A stretch of 42,537 bases of DNA from Dimorphilus gyrociliatus (GCA_904063045.1 CAJFCJ010000097.1:1-42537); one strand, 5' to 3'; shown: positions 1 to 10,364, counted from the first letter of the stretch. The notes: generated by a model not told the origin, from the letters alone. Translations and numbers: made by a program.

Positions 1-916
1 TTGTCAGGTGTTGTGTATCTTCAAATGCAAATTCTATATAGTAGAATGCCAAGTCACCTTGTACATATTTATATCAATCAACACTTTACTGAACCAGCAC
101 TACCCGGCGGTCAAGCTGATTGATCTACTCATCAGACAATTCAGTTGCTTTGAATGTTACTAAATATATTTACCTAAGTTTCAAAGTTTCAAAAGTAAAG
201 TTTCAAAAGAAAATTTGTCAATCATTGTGTGTTATTAAGTAATTCTGATTATAGAGATATTGTATCAGATAGTTGTACAGGAAGTTTTGATATATTTTAT
301 GCTTGAACTATGTTATTATATTGTAGTTATATCTCTGAAAACCTATGTAAGAAAATGCAATAATATTTGGCCAAACTTGTATCTTAGTTACTGATCCTAA
401 ATTTTCATCTTTCATGATCAATCAAGGCTTGGCAAAGTTATAACTCAACTAGTCTTCCTAAAGGTACCTCCATCTAATCACCTAAGAAGATGATATGGTT
501 TCAACCTCTACAAGGAGCAAGCCTTCTACTCCTCAACATTCAAAGGCGCAAATTTTTAAACAATTCAGACTAAAAGTATTTTTTATACAAAGAACAGTGA
601 CATCTGAATAGTCTCTGGTCAGTTTTGTAGAACTTCTTGTGCTGACCACTTTTGATTAAACTTGCACTTTTTGGTTATTTATAATTCCAATTTCATTGTT
701 ATTTTATGCTGAATGTTTCTGTACAATTTAAAAAGCTTTATAGTGGCTCCATCAGTTGTTGGGAAATATATTATTTTCTACCAAATAAAAAAATCTTATA
801 AAATTCTATGCTTTAATACACTAATGCTGAACTTGAGTACATTTGCACCCTTTTTTTCTTTATTATAATTATGGATTCTTTTATAAAATAGTTTGGTTGA
901 TAATATATATGTATAA
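1..916. repeat. Gene-free AT-rich stretch with a degenerate Penelope-type repeat
   Basis: I see no coding sequence here. Positions about 340-560 resemble, with many changes, the reverse complement of the repeat at 25233-25700: a TTGGCCAAAC-like block is followed by a GTTTCAACCTCTAC block and a CCTCAACATT block in the same order. The copy is old and its limits are fuzzy. The rest is low-complexity AT-rich DNA. Confidence 0.45.
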
Positions 917-1540
917 AGTGGACGACAGGAGTATATGGACACCATACATTTTGATAGGCCAACTTTTAATTAACAGTTAAAATTGTAAGTAGAGGGAGCT
1001 GATAAGACAAAATTTCAAGTATAAAAGAGTCAGACAAAGAACTGATCTCACCTCCAAAGATTGCAGACAAAGAAAAGAATACTGCCTCAAAATTATTAGC
1101 TAAAATCTAGACTGGTCTAGGGTTATTTTTACTGATTAGGCTAGATTTTTGATAAGTGGACCTGACGACTTTAGGAATTGGACCAGCAATAGAGAAAAGG
1201 GCTTCAGGGTGACAAAAAATATGGCGAGAGATGGAGTATTGGTGTGGGGGTTGATAACCTCTGATGGTGTATTCAAAGTCTGGAGGATGAGGAGAAGGCT
1301 GAATGCTGAAAACTACAGCTCCTTCACTGTGGAAGATGTTCTGCCTGTGATAGAAGAAATTGAGGCAAAAATGGGCAGGCAGTACATCTTCCAGCAGGAC
1401 AATGCTGGCTGTCACACCACAAGGAAAACAAAAAGAGCATTTTAAAACAACAATATCACACCCATTGATTGGCCAGCAAGGAGCCCCAATCTGAGTCCAA
1501 TAGAGAACATGTGGCACCTGACCAAGACAATGTAACAATT
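917..1540 (+). pseudogene. Tc1-like DD34E transposase relic
   Basis: This is the remains of a Tc1/mariner cut-and-paste transposase. A TIR-like start (AAAGTGGACGACAGG) lies at about 917. Reading in frame with small breaks, the N-terminal part matches the Tc1 style. The first catalytic Asp is in IFTD at about 1135, directly followed by a TAG stop where Glu is expected. The core runs from 1149 with VWGLI, the second Asp in FQQDNAGCH, a TAA stop at 1443-1445, and then in the same frame WPARSPNLSPIENMW with the catalytic Glu. Thirty-four residues separate the second Asp from the Glu, the DD34E spacing of Tc1. At least two nonsense codons mean it cannot encode an active enzyme. I did not find a convincing right TIR. 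Confidence 0.85.
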
Positions 1541-1575
1541 GTGATTCAAAAATTTATGGAAGGCAAACATATTTC

Positions 1576-1771
1576 GGATGCAACAGAAAATGCCCGCAAA
1601 TCAGTCCTTTTACCCTAACCCTAACCCAGCCCTTGGCTGTATCTAACTTTTTCCATTACCCCTAACCCTTAGAGGAGACCCGCCTAAGTACAAATCAGTT
1701 GCTATTTTCTTCTTCCTAACCATTTCTTAATCCAAAATCTAGTCTTGAAATTTCTCATTTGTGAACATTTT
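1576..1771. repeat. Dispersed repeat with CCCTAA units, copy 1
   Basis: About 195 bp nearly identical to 18055-18250 in the same orientation. Shared blocks include TTTTACCCTAACCCTAACCC, TAGAGGAGACCCGCCTAAG and CTTGAAATTTCTCATTTGTG. It contains two to three CCCTAA units (TTAGGG on the other strand, the common animal telomere unit) followed by unique-looking sequence, so it is a repeat family member and not a telomere. No open frame or terminal inverted repeat is visible. Confidence 0.8.
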
Positions 1772-2249
1772 CTGTCAACCCCACATATTTGACATGCTGC
1801 CTTTGTGTGAATCTTATCCATAAAAAATGTACAGGTATATTAGTTTTTAATTATGTTTTAGATAACTATATTTTGTTAACATATTCACACAGAAACACCT
1901 AGCATACCAGTTTGCACAACATGCCACAAAAGAAAATGTGCTGTTAGCCTTAAGAAGTTAACCAATATGGAAATTGACCAGTACCAAAAGAATAATAAGA
2001 GCTTAAATGATAACAGAAGTGATCCTGCTAAATTTAAGGATTCAACTTGTATCTGTTAGCTGTGTTATATTTTCCACTTTGTTGAAAGTTTATGAAATTG
2101 TAATTGATCCTCTTTCATGAAAAAGTTAAAATATGTATAGTTCTCAGTTAAAACACTCAAACTTTTATTAACTAATTGAAAAAAGAAACTACATAATTAA
2201 ATATTTGAACAGATCTGTATAAATGGAATAATATAAATAATATTTGAGT
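1772..2249. other. AT-rich intergenic stretch
   Basis: No coding frame, RNA gene or repeat that I can support. It is the 5' flank of the ORF starting at 2250. Confidence 0.5.
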
Positions 2250-3308
2250 ATGAAAATTGTATGTGTAGTATTTCTCTTGCAAACTTTATTACAGATACTA
2301 ACTAGAAAGTCAAGATTTGAAGTGCAAATGGATTATCTATTTCAAATTATCCTCCTTTTACAATTAGTTAAAGACCAAAAATTTGAAGCTGTTTTTAAAA
2401 GCTGTAGTCAGGCACTAATTGCCAACGATCTCTTAAATTCCACTTTTAAAATTCAACCTATTGATAATGGTCGAAAATTTGATATTAAATGTTATTTTAG
2501 CGAAAAAAATGAATTTATTTCAGAAATTGATAATGATGTTGACCAAAATAAAGTTTTAAGGGCTCCACTACAATCTAAGAAATTTATCACTACAAATATA
2601 AAATATCAAGATATGACAAATTCAGAATTGGAATCAATACTCAACTTGTCTGGCCTTTGTTCACAGAATATGCAACTCGTGGCTCAAAATTCTCAAGCCA
2701 AATTTTTGATGTTTGAATTTTTTGATGGTACAAATTATACATTAAGTAATTTTGAAGATGGTATATGCAAATGTTTAATATCAAAGGTATGTTTAGAAAA
2801 TAATGACAAAGGCAAAGTCTGTACTGACACTGGCACTCAAATACATAATCAAGTCTATAATTTGAAAGGTGAAATTTCTGTTGTACCTAATCGCTTGCCA
2901 TTAATTAAAACTGTATATGGAGATATTGATGATCCAATTGAATTCGCAAAGCATGTTATAAATCCATTAGTATGTGTTTCATCTGTTGTAAAAGTCTCAT
3001 TACCTAGTGGATGCTTTGGTAATTTATTACCTTTACATGATAATGATTTAAGCACTTGTGTTACTTTTAAAATAACAAGTGTTACACTGGAAATATCATT
3101 TTTTAAACAGTTTAAGATCCATTCAAAATTAGAAAGTTTACTCAGTATAGTTTCTTATCTCAAGACAGAGGATAGTGGCATCATTAGAATGTGCAATGAA
3201 ATTGAAAAGCATAATTTTGAATGTGAATTTTATTCAAGAAAAATTCTAATTTTTATTCAAAGTTTATCAGAAAGCGCAATTCAATTATGTGAAATTGAAC
3301 CATACTGA
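2250..3308 (+). CDS. Intronless orphan protein, 352 aa
   Basis: A single uninterrupted frame from an ATG at 2250 to TGA at 3308; an upstream in-frame TTG is unlikely as a eukaryotic start. The N-terminus (MKIVCVVFLLQTLLQ) is hydrophobic and could be a signal peptide, although a charged stretch and a second hydrophobic run (YLFQIILLLQLV) follow. The body has scattered cysteines, including CKCLISKVC and LSTCVTF. The block NLLPLHDNDLSTC faintly recalls the start of discoidin or fucolectin-type domains, but not enough to call one. There is no transmembrane helix in the second half. I do not recognise the family. An open frame of this length in such AT-rich DNA, among decayed transposons, suggests a real or recently real gene. 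It shares the intronless state with the genes at 15841 and 19027. Confidence 0.6.
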   Translation: MKIVCVVFLLQTLLQILTRKSRFEVQMDYLFQIILLLQLVKDQKFEAVFKSCSQALIANDLLNSTFKIQPIDNGRKFDIKCYFSEKNEFISEIDNDVDQNKVLRAPLQSKKFITTNIKYQDMTNSELESILNLSGLCSQNMQLVAQNSQAKFLMFEFFDGTNYTLSNFEDGICKCLISKVCLENNDKGKVCTDTGTQIHNQVYNLKGEISVVPNRLPLIKTVYGDIDDPIEFAKHVINPLVCVSSVVKVSLPSGCFGNLLPLHDNDLSTCVTFKITSVTLEISFFKQFKIHSKLESLLSIVSYLKTEDSGIIRMCNEIEKHNFECEFYSRKILIFIQSLSESAIQLCEIEPY

Positions 3309-3850
3309 CTTTTGTTTATAAACAATAGTTTGTCAAAGGTTAAAATCTTAATATCTATTTTATTGTTTCTGAATGTTTAATGTGGAAATACTTAATTAAT
3401 TGGATGAATATTTGAATGACTTTTTTTAAATACATTAATACAAGTACGTAATAAAACTGTTCAAGTTTCATTTAAGAAAAATTTCCAATTTTTTAACATT
3501 CAAATTGAATAATTTTTTTTTCAAAAAAACAAACTCTAATTCATAATTTCCTTCTTTAAAGTTGTTATGTTAAATGAATAATCAAAATAAAACATATTTA
3601 TTAAATAATATACAAACTTGCTTTCTATTGGAAGAAGATTTTGGTCAGATATCTTCCAGTATCCGTCTTAATCTTGCAGATCATAGAAATTTAATATCAA
3701 ATATTGGATATGATTACATTTCTGCTCTGGCATATTATATACTAGGTCAGGTTTTCTCTGGTCTTTGGATATCCTGGGGGGGAATACAGCAAACCAAAAT
3801 AATATCAAAACGTTGCGAATCATGGGTTCGCAACACCATGATGTGGTATA
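3309..3850. other. AT-rich intergenic stretch with a small palindrome
   Basis: No convincing gene. A short open frame at 3574-3864 has no recognisable domain. A perfect 8-bp inverted repeat (GTTGCGAA and TTCGCAAC, 7-nt loop) lies at 3812-3834, just left of the Tc1-like TIR; its role is unknown. Confidence 0.4.
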
Positions 3851-4181
3851 AAGTAAAGGCCTAATATATCCGGACACTGTAAATAATGATAGGCCAAATT
3901 TTAAAACACCTCAAAAATGTTATCATTGTTTAAAGTTGATTTTTTTGTCTAAGTTAAGATGATTATATAGAATCTATTTTACCTACATGACATAATTTTT
4001 ATATCATTTATTTCATTATGGCATGGGATAAAGAGGTTAGGAACCTGGTAATTCAGAAATGCAAATAATAAGGAAAAGTAAGGGAAACAGCAAGGGCTTT
4101 GGGAATGGCATCATCTACAGTAAGTGATATTTTAAGATATAAGCCACCCAAACAAAAGAATAGGGGTCGTCCAAAGATTTA
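3851..4181 (+). pseudogene. Tc1-like element, 5' end and HTH remnant
   Basis: The sequence starts with a TIR-like block (AAAGTAAAGG, then ATATCCGGACACTG, ATAATGATAGGCC) related in layout to that at 917. From 4018 a frame reads MAWDKEVRNL, then after two adjacent stops VRETARALGMASSTVSDIL and NRGRPK. These are the helix-turn-helix and GRPR-like hook of a Tc1 transposase DNA-binding domain. The catalytic domain is missing because the copy ends near 4181, where minus-strand LRR-like sequence begins. This is a truncated, non-functional copy. Confidence 0.75.
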
Positions 4182-4189
4182 AATTTAAA

Positions 4190-4470
4190 TTTATCCCTCT
4201 TATTTGTGAAGAATTTTCAACACTTTTCCCAAATAGATAGTTTTTTTTCATCTAAATTACAACAGCTAAAATTGAACTTCTCCAAAGTATCCATTGATTG
4301 TAGAAATACATAGCAAATAGTCCAAAATTCATCAGAACCTTTAAGGAGAAAAAACTCTACATGTCCAGAAATGCTTATTGACTTAATATTCTTACTTGTT
4401 TTAAGTATTTGAATGCATTTTTCCATTAGGGTACAGTTACCAAGTTTGGTTAGAAAAATCAAAATCCAAC
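4190..4470 (-). pseudogene. LRR gene fragment
   Basis: The minus strand has an 81-aa frame with MDTLEKFNFSCCNLDEKKLS near its end. This has the same layout as the LRR units of the genes at 19027 and 28402 (L-x-x-L/I-x-F-x-x-CNL-x-x-x-x-x-x-L). The upstream part (KSISISGHVEFFLL) resembles a second beta-strand. No NACHT part is attached, and the piece is bounded by a Tc1 scrap and a MULE relic. I read it as a decayed NLR/LRR fragment. Confidence 0.5.
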
Positions 4471-4619
4471 TTCTTTATCTCTAATTTGTCAATATTTTTT
4501 TATGTTTTCTATAGTATAATTTAAATCAGTGTTACAAGAAAAGTAAAGTAAACAGTGCTAAAAACTAACACTTTAAACTTCAAAAATCACACATTATGGA
4601 TGATAAATGGAACAACAAA

Positions 4620-6600
4620 GTTGCAGTAGTTGAGAAACATTCATTTCAGATCTTTCAAAACTTTCCCAAGCTTTAAAAATTTTTTTTGAAAATGCTGATA
4701 AGTTTTTCTCTGATTTCTGCAGATTTTCTTTTCAGATAGAAGCTTTTCAAAGACATTGATTAGATCTGCTTCATGTTTCAACTTTTGAACAATTGTGTAG
4801 AATGATGTTCTATTCCCAAAAGATGAGTTAAAATTTTTGGTGGAAGCCTTCCAGATCATTGTTTGTGCAAATTGCTCTTTTGAAACATGACTTAGCTGAT
4901 GGAGGCCAAATTGTACTATCAATCTATGTATTTTGAAAGTAAGAAATCAGTTGAGATGACTCATTACATTCTTGCAGATAATCTTTCATACTTTCAAATT
5001 GATGTTTGATGTGATCTGACGGTAGAAATGGTAGAGAGAGGAGTAGTCTCATTGCAAACCATTCTCTTGTGCAATTTTTATATTGTGATTGATGTCCAAG
5101 CTCCTATTATCAATAAATGATTGAATGAAAACTATTAAAAAATTATAAAAAACTTTTTATTTATGCATTACCCCAATCTTTCTGTAAATTGCTTGACACC
5201 AGTGAAAAAGACATCCAATTATGTTAACATCACGTGCTAATTCACTCATAGTTCTCCATGCACTCTCTTTAAAATCTAGCATTACAGTTTTTGGTTGAAA
5301 TCCATTAGTCAGTTTAAAAACAGCCTATAAAATATTAACAGTATTTAAAGAAATACCTATTGAATTTATGTTATTTACCTTGAATATAATTTTATAGCTG
5401 ATTTTTTCTTGGATGAGCAGAATGCAAATAAGAGAGGGACTTGTTTCAATTCTGAATCTTTTTTAGAAATCCATGAATGGATCATTTGCAGGTTTGAATG
5501 CTCCATCAAGGAACCAAATATTTGTTGATTGTAAAAGATTAAGTTGATGGTCTGTTGCAAATATTACTACTCTTGTTTGCTATTCCAAAATATCCACTTT
5601 CAAGAAGTTTTGTGATAAGAACATTTGCTTTATAATAAATCTTAAACCAGTAGGCTCCTCTGGTCTATTTTTTCTTTCGTGATAGTTAACAACTTCAATG
5701 CAAGATTTTATTGATGGTAAAGATTCATTTTTGTTTAATTCAATTAGAGTTTCCTCTGCAATGCTTCTCCCATTTTGATGAACATTAACTTTGCCTTTCT
5801 CCCTGACATTCTTTTTCAAAAGAAGTTTATTTTCAATGTCTTTAACAGGACTGTGAAAGTGCTCAGCTTTAGATAATCTATAGGAGTAATTCAATTCAGT
5901 AATTGCAGCTTTGCACTTTTGCTTCTTTGTTCTTACACCACAAGTCCAGTATGTTGTTTCACCACAATTACACTTTAATGTATACCAATATCCATTATGT
6001 ATCAACACATTTTTCCCTTTAGCACTTGCCTTTTCCAGAATTTTGAATGGCTCAATTTCATACACATGCTTTTTTCAAATACTTGATCATTTTCAGTTGA
6101 AATTTCCACTTCATTGCAAAAGTCAGGTACTGTTTCTGGAATTTCTGTTGACACTGCAAATTCACTAGAAAAATCTGGAATATGTTCTTCCTCATTAACC
6201 ATTTCATCTGCTTTCCTGTGCTCTTGATAAACTCCAAAATGAAAGGAAAAATTAATATCAGATGGTTTTGGAGAAGTAAATTTGTCATTAATGTCTTCCT
6301 CTTGAGGTGCATTTTGTGATGGTGGCATTATCATTTGCATAGCACTACTTTCATTCAATTCATTCTGCTGAGTTTTTTTGAATTTGCATCTATTCAGTTG
6401 TATAATAATTTCTTTATTGTTTATTTCTTTGCATTGAGTGCAATATTTTCCTATTTAAAAAGTAATATTTAAAATGTAAAACTGAAATTATTTAAAGAGT
6501 CTGACCTTCAATACATTTGACATGGAATATGTATTTGCATAGTACACATTTCATTTTCTTTTCCTTTCCATGAAAGTGTTTGTTACAACATGCTGCCATT
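4620..6600 (-). pseudogene. MULE-type transposase with Cys/His finger and FLYWCH domain (relic)
   Basis: A minus-strand Mutator-like (MULE) transposase in several pieces. At 6600-6506 a start MAACCNKHFHGK leads into a Cys/His finger (CVLCKYIFHVKC), like a PHD-type finger. At 6450-6002 is an acidic linker (118 aa visible in one frame). At 6065-5580 is a FLYWCH-type finger (NGYWYTLKCN, YWTCGVRTKKQKCKA, EHFHSP). At 5580-5375 come WFLDGAFK and then a TAA stop. At 5327-5165 is MLDFKESAW, then GCLFHWCQAIYRKIG, a MULE core signature. At 5110-4620 is CTNNDLEGFHQKF with frameshifts and stops. FLYWCH fingers bind DNA and the MULE domain is a DDE transposase that acts in the nucleus. Introns of about 55-80 bp seem retained. 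A frame change near 6060 and nonsense codons show that this copy is dead. Confidence 0.8.
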
Positions 6601-6619
6601 TTGAATCCTGATGTAATGC

Positions 6620-7030
6620 CACATTTAAAAACATTCATTTAATTCAAAACTTGCTACTTTTTACATGGCAAATAATAATAATACATTATGATAAATAAAG
6701 ATAAATAATACTTACAATAATTACACATATATGACACCAGTTTTAAACCAGTTTCAATGAATTTTCCTTAAAGGTAAACAGCTTAAAAAAACAGGAAGTA
6801 GATGTAACTAGAAAAGAAAACTGGTATAAAATGAATATTTTTCTTATACTTTTAAGATATCTCACTAATCCTATATCAATTAATTTTTAAGTATTTTGTT
6901 GTAAATATTTTTTTTGGTTTATGTTAAGAACATTCTTTCTATTAAAGTTGTGCACATTTGCTATTTCAGCTGTGGACATTTTCCATTTTACTTGTGGACA
7001 TTTTTCATATTTGTGTGGACGTTTTCCATG
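6620..7030. other. AT-rich intergenic stretch
   Basis: No supported gene. The segment around 6950-7030 has several imperfect GTGGACATTTTCCAT-like units (about 20 bp apart), a short degenerate tandem repeat next to the Penelope-type repeat at 7036. Confidence 0.4.
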
Positions 7031-7035
7031 ACCCC

Positions 7036-7298
7036 CCTCGGAAGATAACCTGGAAACAACCTCTACTGTAGCCATCTATCTATTCCTCAACATTGGAAGA
7101 CAGTTTGGTAATTTGGCAACCTGCTTTTATGAACTATGTACTCTGCTATTGAACTCTCAAATTGCTACTTCCTTAAGTATTATTTTTTTGAATCAACCAT
7201 TTTAATTTAAACATTTGTATAAAGGTTTGAGTAGAACCAGTATTGTTGTAACTTGCAAATGCATAAGTCGGCGAGGCAAGAGCAATACACTTGGATCT
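7036..7298 (+). repeat. Penelope-type repeat, copy in plus orientation
   Basis: This region matches the reverse complement of 25233-25464. Shared blocks include GGAAGATAACCTGGAAACAA, AACATTGGAAGACAGTTTGG, TAATTTGGCAACCTG and GCAAATGCATAA. The right end still reads LQMHK-x-A-x-QEQY, as at the start of the GIY-YIG ORF at 25256, so the repeat is tied to a Penelope-like element. A shorter copy lies at 18846-18910. This copy abuts the dead NACHT fragment. Confidence 0.75.
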
Positions 7299-7750
7299 TT
7301 TTCCATCCATGTTTCCAAACAAATACCAGATAAAAGATCTTTTTCTGTAACATAGTAATACTGTTGGAATATCATATGTTGGATTTTCTAGTAGAGTATA
7401 AAGAGGGTGATTTGTTGATATAACTCATCAGCTCCATCAAGAAGGACGACAAGATCATTTCTCTTTTCAACAAAAAAAGATTCTACTATGTTTTCAGTGA
7501 CACATGGAATATTTTTGAAATTTTGTTCAATTATTTTTTGATAGGTGTTTGAATGTTTTTTAACCTTTCTTAAAATGATAAATAAGCAGAATTTTTGAGA
7601 ATCAATAATGCAGTGGATATTTGCCCATTTGTAAGGTAGATATTTGCCTTATACACTTTTGCCTATTCCAGGTTTTCCTTGTATTGAAACCTTTTTGCAG
7701 TCTGAATAAAATATAAAAGTGGCCAATGTTGATTAAATTTTCAGAGGATA
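7290..7750 (-). pseudogene. NACHT domain pseudogene (NLR relic)
   Basis: The minus strand reads FYILFRLQK, then after a one-base shift VSIQGKPGIGKSV and a TAA stop. It continues in the same frame with LPYKWANI, FCLFIILRKV, QNFKNIP, VESFFVEKRND and VVLLDGADELYQ. These are the Walker A (GKPGIGKS) and Walker B (LLDGADE) motifs of a NACHT ATPase. Over about 130 residues it parallels the intact NLR at 19027 (IQGEPGIGKSV, FIILRNV, QNFKNI, LFLDGADEF). After Walker B a frameshift continues as YTLLENPTYDIPTV. The downstream LRR part is absent because the Penelope-type repeat cuts it off near 7290. It is clearly a paralogue of the living NLR, now dead. Confidence 0.85.
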
Positions 7751-7804
7751 GTTCATTCTGTATTAAAAAAGTTTATATTTTTGTTTGTTTATTGTTTGTT
7801 CTAG

Positions 7805-7892
7805 TCTTGGAGAAAGAGAATATAGGAGAAATCAATACATTTATATGACAACAAGTGGTAGAACAATCACCCTTCCTCCATTTCGTAATCAG
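7805..7892 (+). other. Exon-like segment, unassigned
   Basis: An 88-bp stretch bounded by a good acceptor (TTGTTCTAG) and a consensus donor (CAG then GTAAGT). One frame is open through it: LGEREYRRNQYIYMTTSGR followed by TITLPPFRNQ. I could not find partner exons on this strand; a spliced continuation near 11291 falls inside a repeat. It could be a real orphan exon or chance. Confidence 0.25.
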
Positions 7893-8244
7893 GTAAGTAT
7901 AGACCAGATAGAGTTGCAATTGCTCTAAAGTAATCTTTATTTATAAATTATCACTAAAATGGAGGAAAAGTTTTTGATAGGTTTGCATTTTTCCCACTTT
8001 CATTGCATTACCCTAATCCTAACCCATCAGTGATGGGTGTTTTCGCTGGATAAGGAAAGTGCTTCAACATTATATTTTGAAGCTAAACTGATGGTTAAGA
8101 AGTAAAAAACTCAAAGAAGTTTGTCAACTGCTGGATTGAAGTTGGAGTATAAATTCAAAAGATGACAGATTTTTTGAAAGTATTGGAAAGGATCATCTTT
8201 AAAAAAGAAAATTTCCTGTCAACAGTATTCTCTTTTAAATGTGA
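7893..8244. other. Gene-free AT-rich stretch
   Basis: No supported gene. A single degenerate CCCTAATCCTAACCC motif at about 8010-8027 recalls the CCCTAA repeat at 1576 but lacks its flanks. Confidence 0.35.
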
Positions 8245-8732
8245 CTAGATATAGCAGAAGATTAGATTGATATCACATTTAATTAAGTTGGAATGAACAG
8301 TTGGTTCCCAAAATCTACTGTGATTCTTGAAATGTGAGAATTCTGTTTCTCTTTTTTGACAAAACCTCCTCACAATTTGCCCAATTGAATAAATATCTTC
8401 CTTTTCTTTTTTTGTGTCTAAAAATATAGGCAATTTTGATTTTATGAAATATTTTTTACTTTTTTCCTAAAATAAATAGATTGATTAATGAATTAATGTA
8501 ATAATTAATAAAAGCTCATTAACATTAAATATTTTTTTTTTAAAAGTAGGTCATTTTTAAAGGTAAGTAAAGCATTATGTAATTGAAAAATTTGTGTAGT
8601 AATATCGTTAATCATTCTTAAAAATTTCCAGTCTTTATAAAAGTCTTTTGCTGTATTGTCAATTTCTTTGGAAAATTCAATTGGAAGTGTATCAAAGGAA
8701 ATAGTTTCACCATTTCCTAAAATATTCAACAC
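8245..8732 (-). other. Possible two-exon coding fragment, unknown
   Basis: Two minus-strand open pieces (8732-8505 and about 8460-8245) have coding-like composition, and an acceptor (ATTTTAG) precedes the second. The second includes KKEKEDIYSIGQIVRRFCQ, which faintly resembles the DxYSxG segment in the C-lobe of protein kinases. No catalytic loop, DFG or glycine loop is visible, so I do not call a kinase. It could also be a piece of a transposon or a decayed gene. Confidence 0.2.
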
Positions 8733-8773
8733 TAGAAAAAAAATGGATAAGGGAAAGATATTTTAAAAAGTTA

Positions 8774-10364
8774 CACGTCAAAAAAATAATATTTTCTTGA
8801 TTTTTTCTCTTTCTGTACTTAAAGAATGACAATGAAGGATATTATTATATTTAGTAATATTCTTCTTATCATTATAGAGAGAAAATATACATTTTTCATT
8901 TCAAATCTCTGAATTATTGATATTTTAATGTGGTAGGCCTATTTTCTATGGGAGCATAAGTATTTGTTACAATCACAAAAATTACTCTAAAAGAATATTA
9001 AAAGTATTTTTTTGTTCTTATTTTGACTGTTATTTACAGGATATTATATTTTTTAATGCCTTAATATTTTGTGTGCATACCCTTAGCTTCTACAACTGCC
9101 CTAAGCCTTCTTTCCATTGTCTCATATAAGAATTGAATTTCCAATTCTGAAATTTTATAAAATTCCTCTCTGAACATCTCCCACAGCTCATCCTTGTTTC
9201 TTGGCTTATGTGCCATTAAACGTTTTTTGCATATGCCCCATATTTGCTCAATTATGTTCAGGTCTGGGCTGTTTGCTGGCCATGGATCCAGTGTTTCTAC
9301 TCCCTTTCTCTCGAGGTACGCTTTTGTTCTGGCTGCTGTATGACAGCTAGCCCCATCCTGCTGGAAAATTTCCCTCTCCTATAATTTGGGACAACATGAC
9401 TGCTCAAAATTTTGACATAATCCAAAGCTGTCATGCAATTAGACACTAAAGCTAGGCCCCTATCTCCATTGAACTTAATGTAGCCAAACACCATTATATT
9501 CCCTCCCCCAAATTTTACTGTTTTTGTGGTATATTTGGGGTCATTCCGTTTATCCAGTGGCCTCCTAACAAACTCCCTTCTCCTAGGATGCAGCTCAACC
9601 TTTGATTCATCAGAAAAAATTACTTTTTTCCAATTTTCAATCCCCCAGTTTTCTCTCTCTCTACAGAACTCTTTCCTACTTATTATCTGCCTCTTAGATA
9701 AAGCAGGTTTTTTGGCTGCAATTCTCCCATTTAAGTTATTTTTTCATAGTACCTGCTTCACTCTTGTTAGAGAAAGAGATATTGGTATACCAGAATAATA
9801 TAATACCTGATGGGCCGTCCACTTGGGGTTTGATTTAGATGCCCTGGTTATTTGCTTTTCCATCTTTGGTGTCACTTTTTTTGGTCTACCACTTCTTTGC
9901 TTATCTTTTATCGTTTTTAGCTCTTTAAATTTATTTTTTATATTTTGTACAGTAGTTGGACTACATTTAAAAAGCTTTGCCACTTTTCAAATGGACATTT
10001 CTGGTCTTTGAAGACAATTTAAGATAGAAATTCTTGTTGCTTCAGATAGCTTCACCATTTTTATTTTAAATTTGTCAACTGTTAGATTACACATGCTCAA
10101 ACACATAAATGACCTTAAAATCTGGTTAAAAGTGACACTACTCAATGATCAGGGTAAATTTTTTGAACATAACTGATGCTTGTGCTTTTCCATAAATAGG
10201 CCTATCACATTAAAGTGATCATATTTCTGAGATTTTAAATTAAAAACATATATTTTCTTTCTATAATGATAAGAAGAATATTATTAAATATAATAATATC
10301 CTTCATTTTCATTCTTTAGGCGCGGAAAGAGAAAAAATCAAGAAAATATTATTTTTTTGAGGTG
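8774..10364 (-). mobile_element. Complete Tc1-like element with long terminal inverted repeats
   Basis: The left end, starting CACGTCAAAAAAATAATATT at 8774, pairs with the reverse complement of the right end at 10364 over about 185 bp. The match is continuous through the TTTTCTTGATTTTTTCTC and GAAGGATATTATTATATTTA blocks and on to GGCCTATTT. The element is flanked by TA at 8772-8773 and 10365-10366, the Tc1/mariner target duplication. Its length is 1591 bp and it carries one transposase gene on the minus strand. The two TIR arms remain close in sequence, so the insertion is younger than the other Tc1 scraps here. Confidence 0.9.
9037..10057 (-). pseudogene. Tc1-like transposase, full length but mutated
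   Basis: Starts MVKLSEATRISILNCLQRPE at about 10057. A TGA follows (MSI then stop), then the second helix-turn-helix (VAKLFKCSPTTVQNIKNKF) and the GRPKK hook. The catalytic domain shows IFSDESKVEL (first Asp), IMVFGYIKFNGDRG, then after a one-base shift near 9370 EIFQQDGASCHTAARTKAY (second Asp) and WPANSPDLNIIEQIWG (Glu). By my count 35 residues lie between the second Asp and the Glu, against 34 in classic Tc1. The protein ends MHTKY then TAA at about 9037. All catalytic residues survive, but one or more nonsense codons and a frameshift block translation. It is the cargo of the element at 8774-10364. Confidence 0.88.

Noticed and set aside
1600-1640. CCCTAACCCTAACCC as a telomere
   Set aside because: Only two or three units inside a longer repeated sequence, and the same at 18090; not a chromosome end.
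3812-3834. Perfect hairpin as a terminator or tRNA part
   Set aside because: Only 8 bp, no tRNA cloverleaf around it, and a eukaryotic setting; no function can be supported.
917-7750. A non-standard genetic code, because many frames hold TAA, TAG or TGA
   Set aside because: The breaks occur together with frameshifts in transposon and pseudogene relics; the long intact genes use none of these codons internally.
8245-8460. Protein kinase C-lobe
   Set aside because: Only one DIYSIG-like segment; no catalytic loop, DFG or glycine-rich loop nearby.
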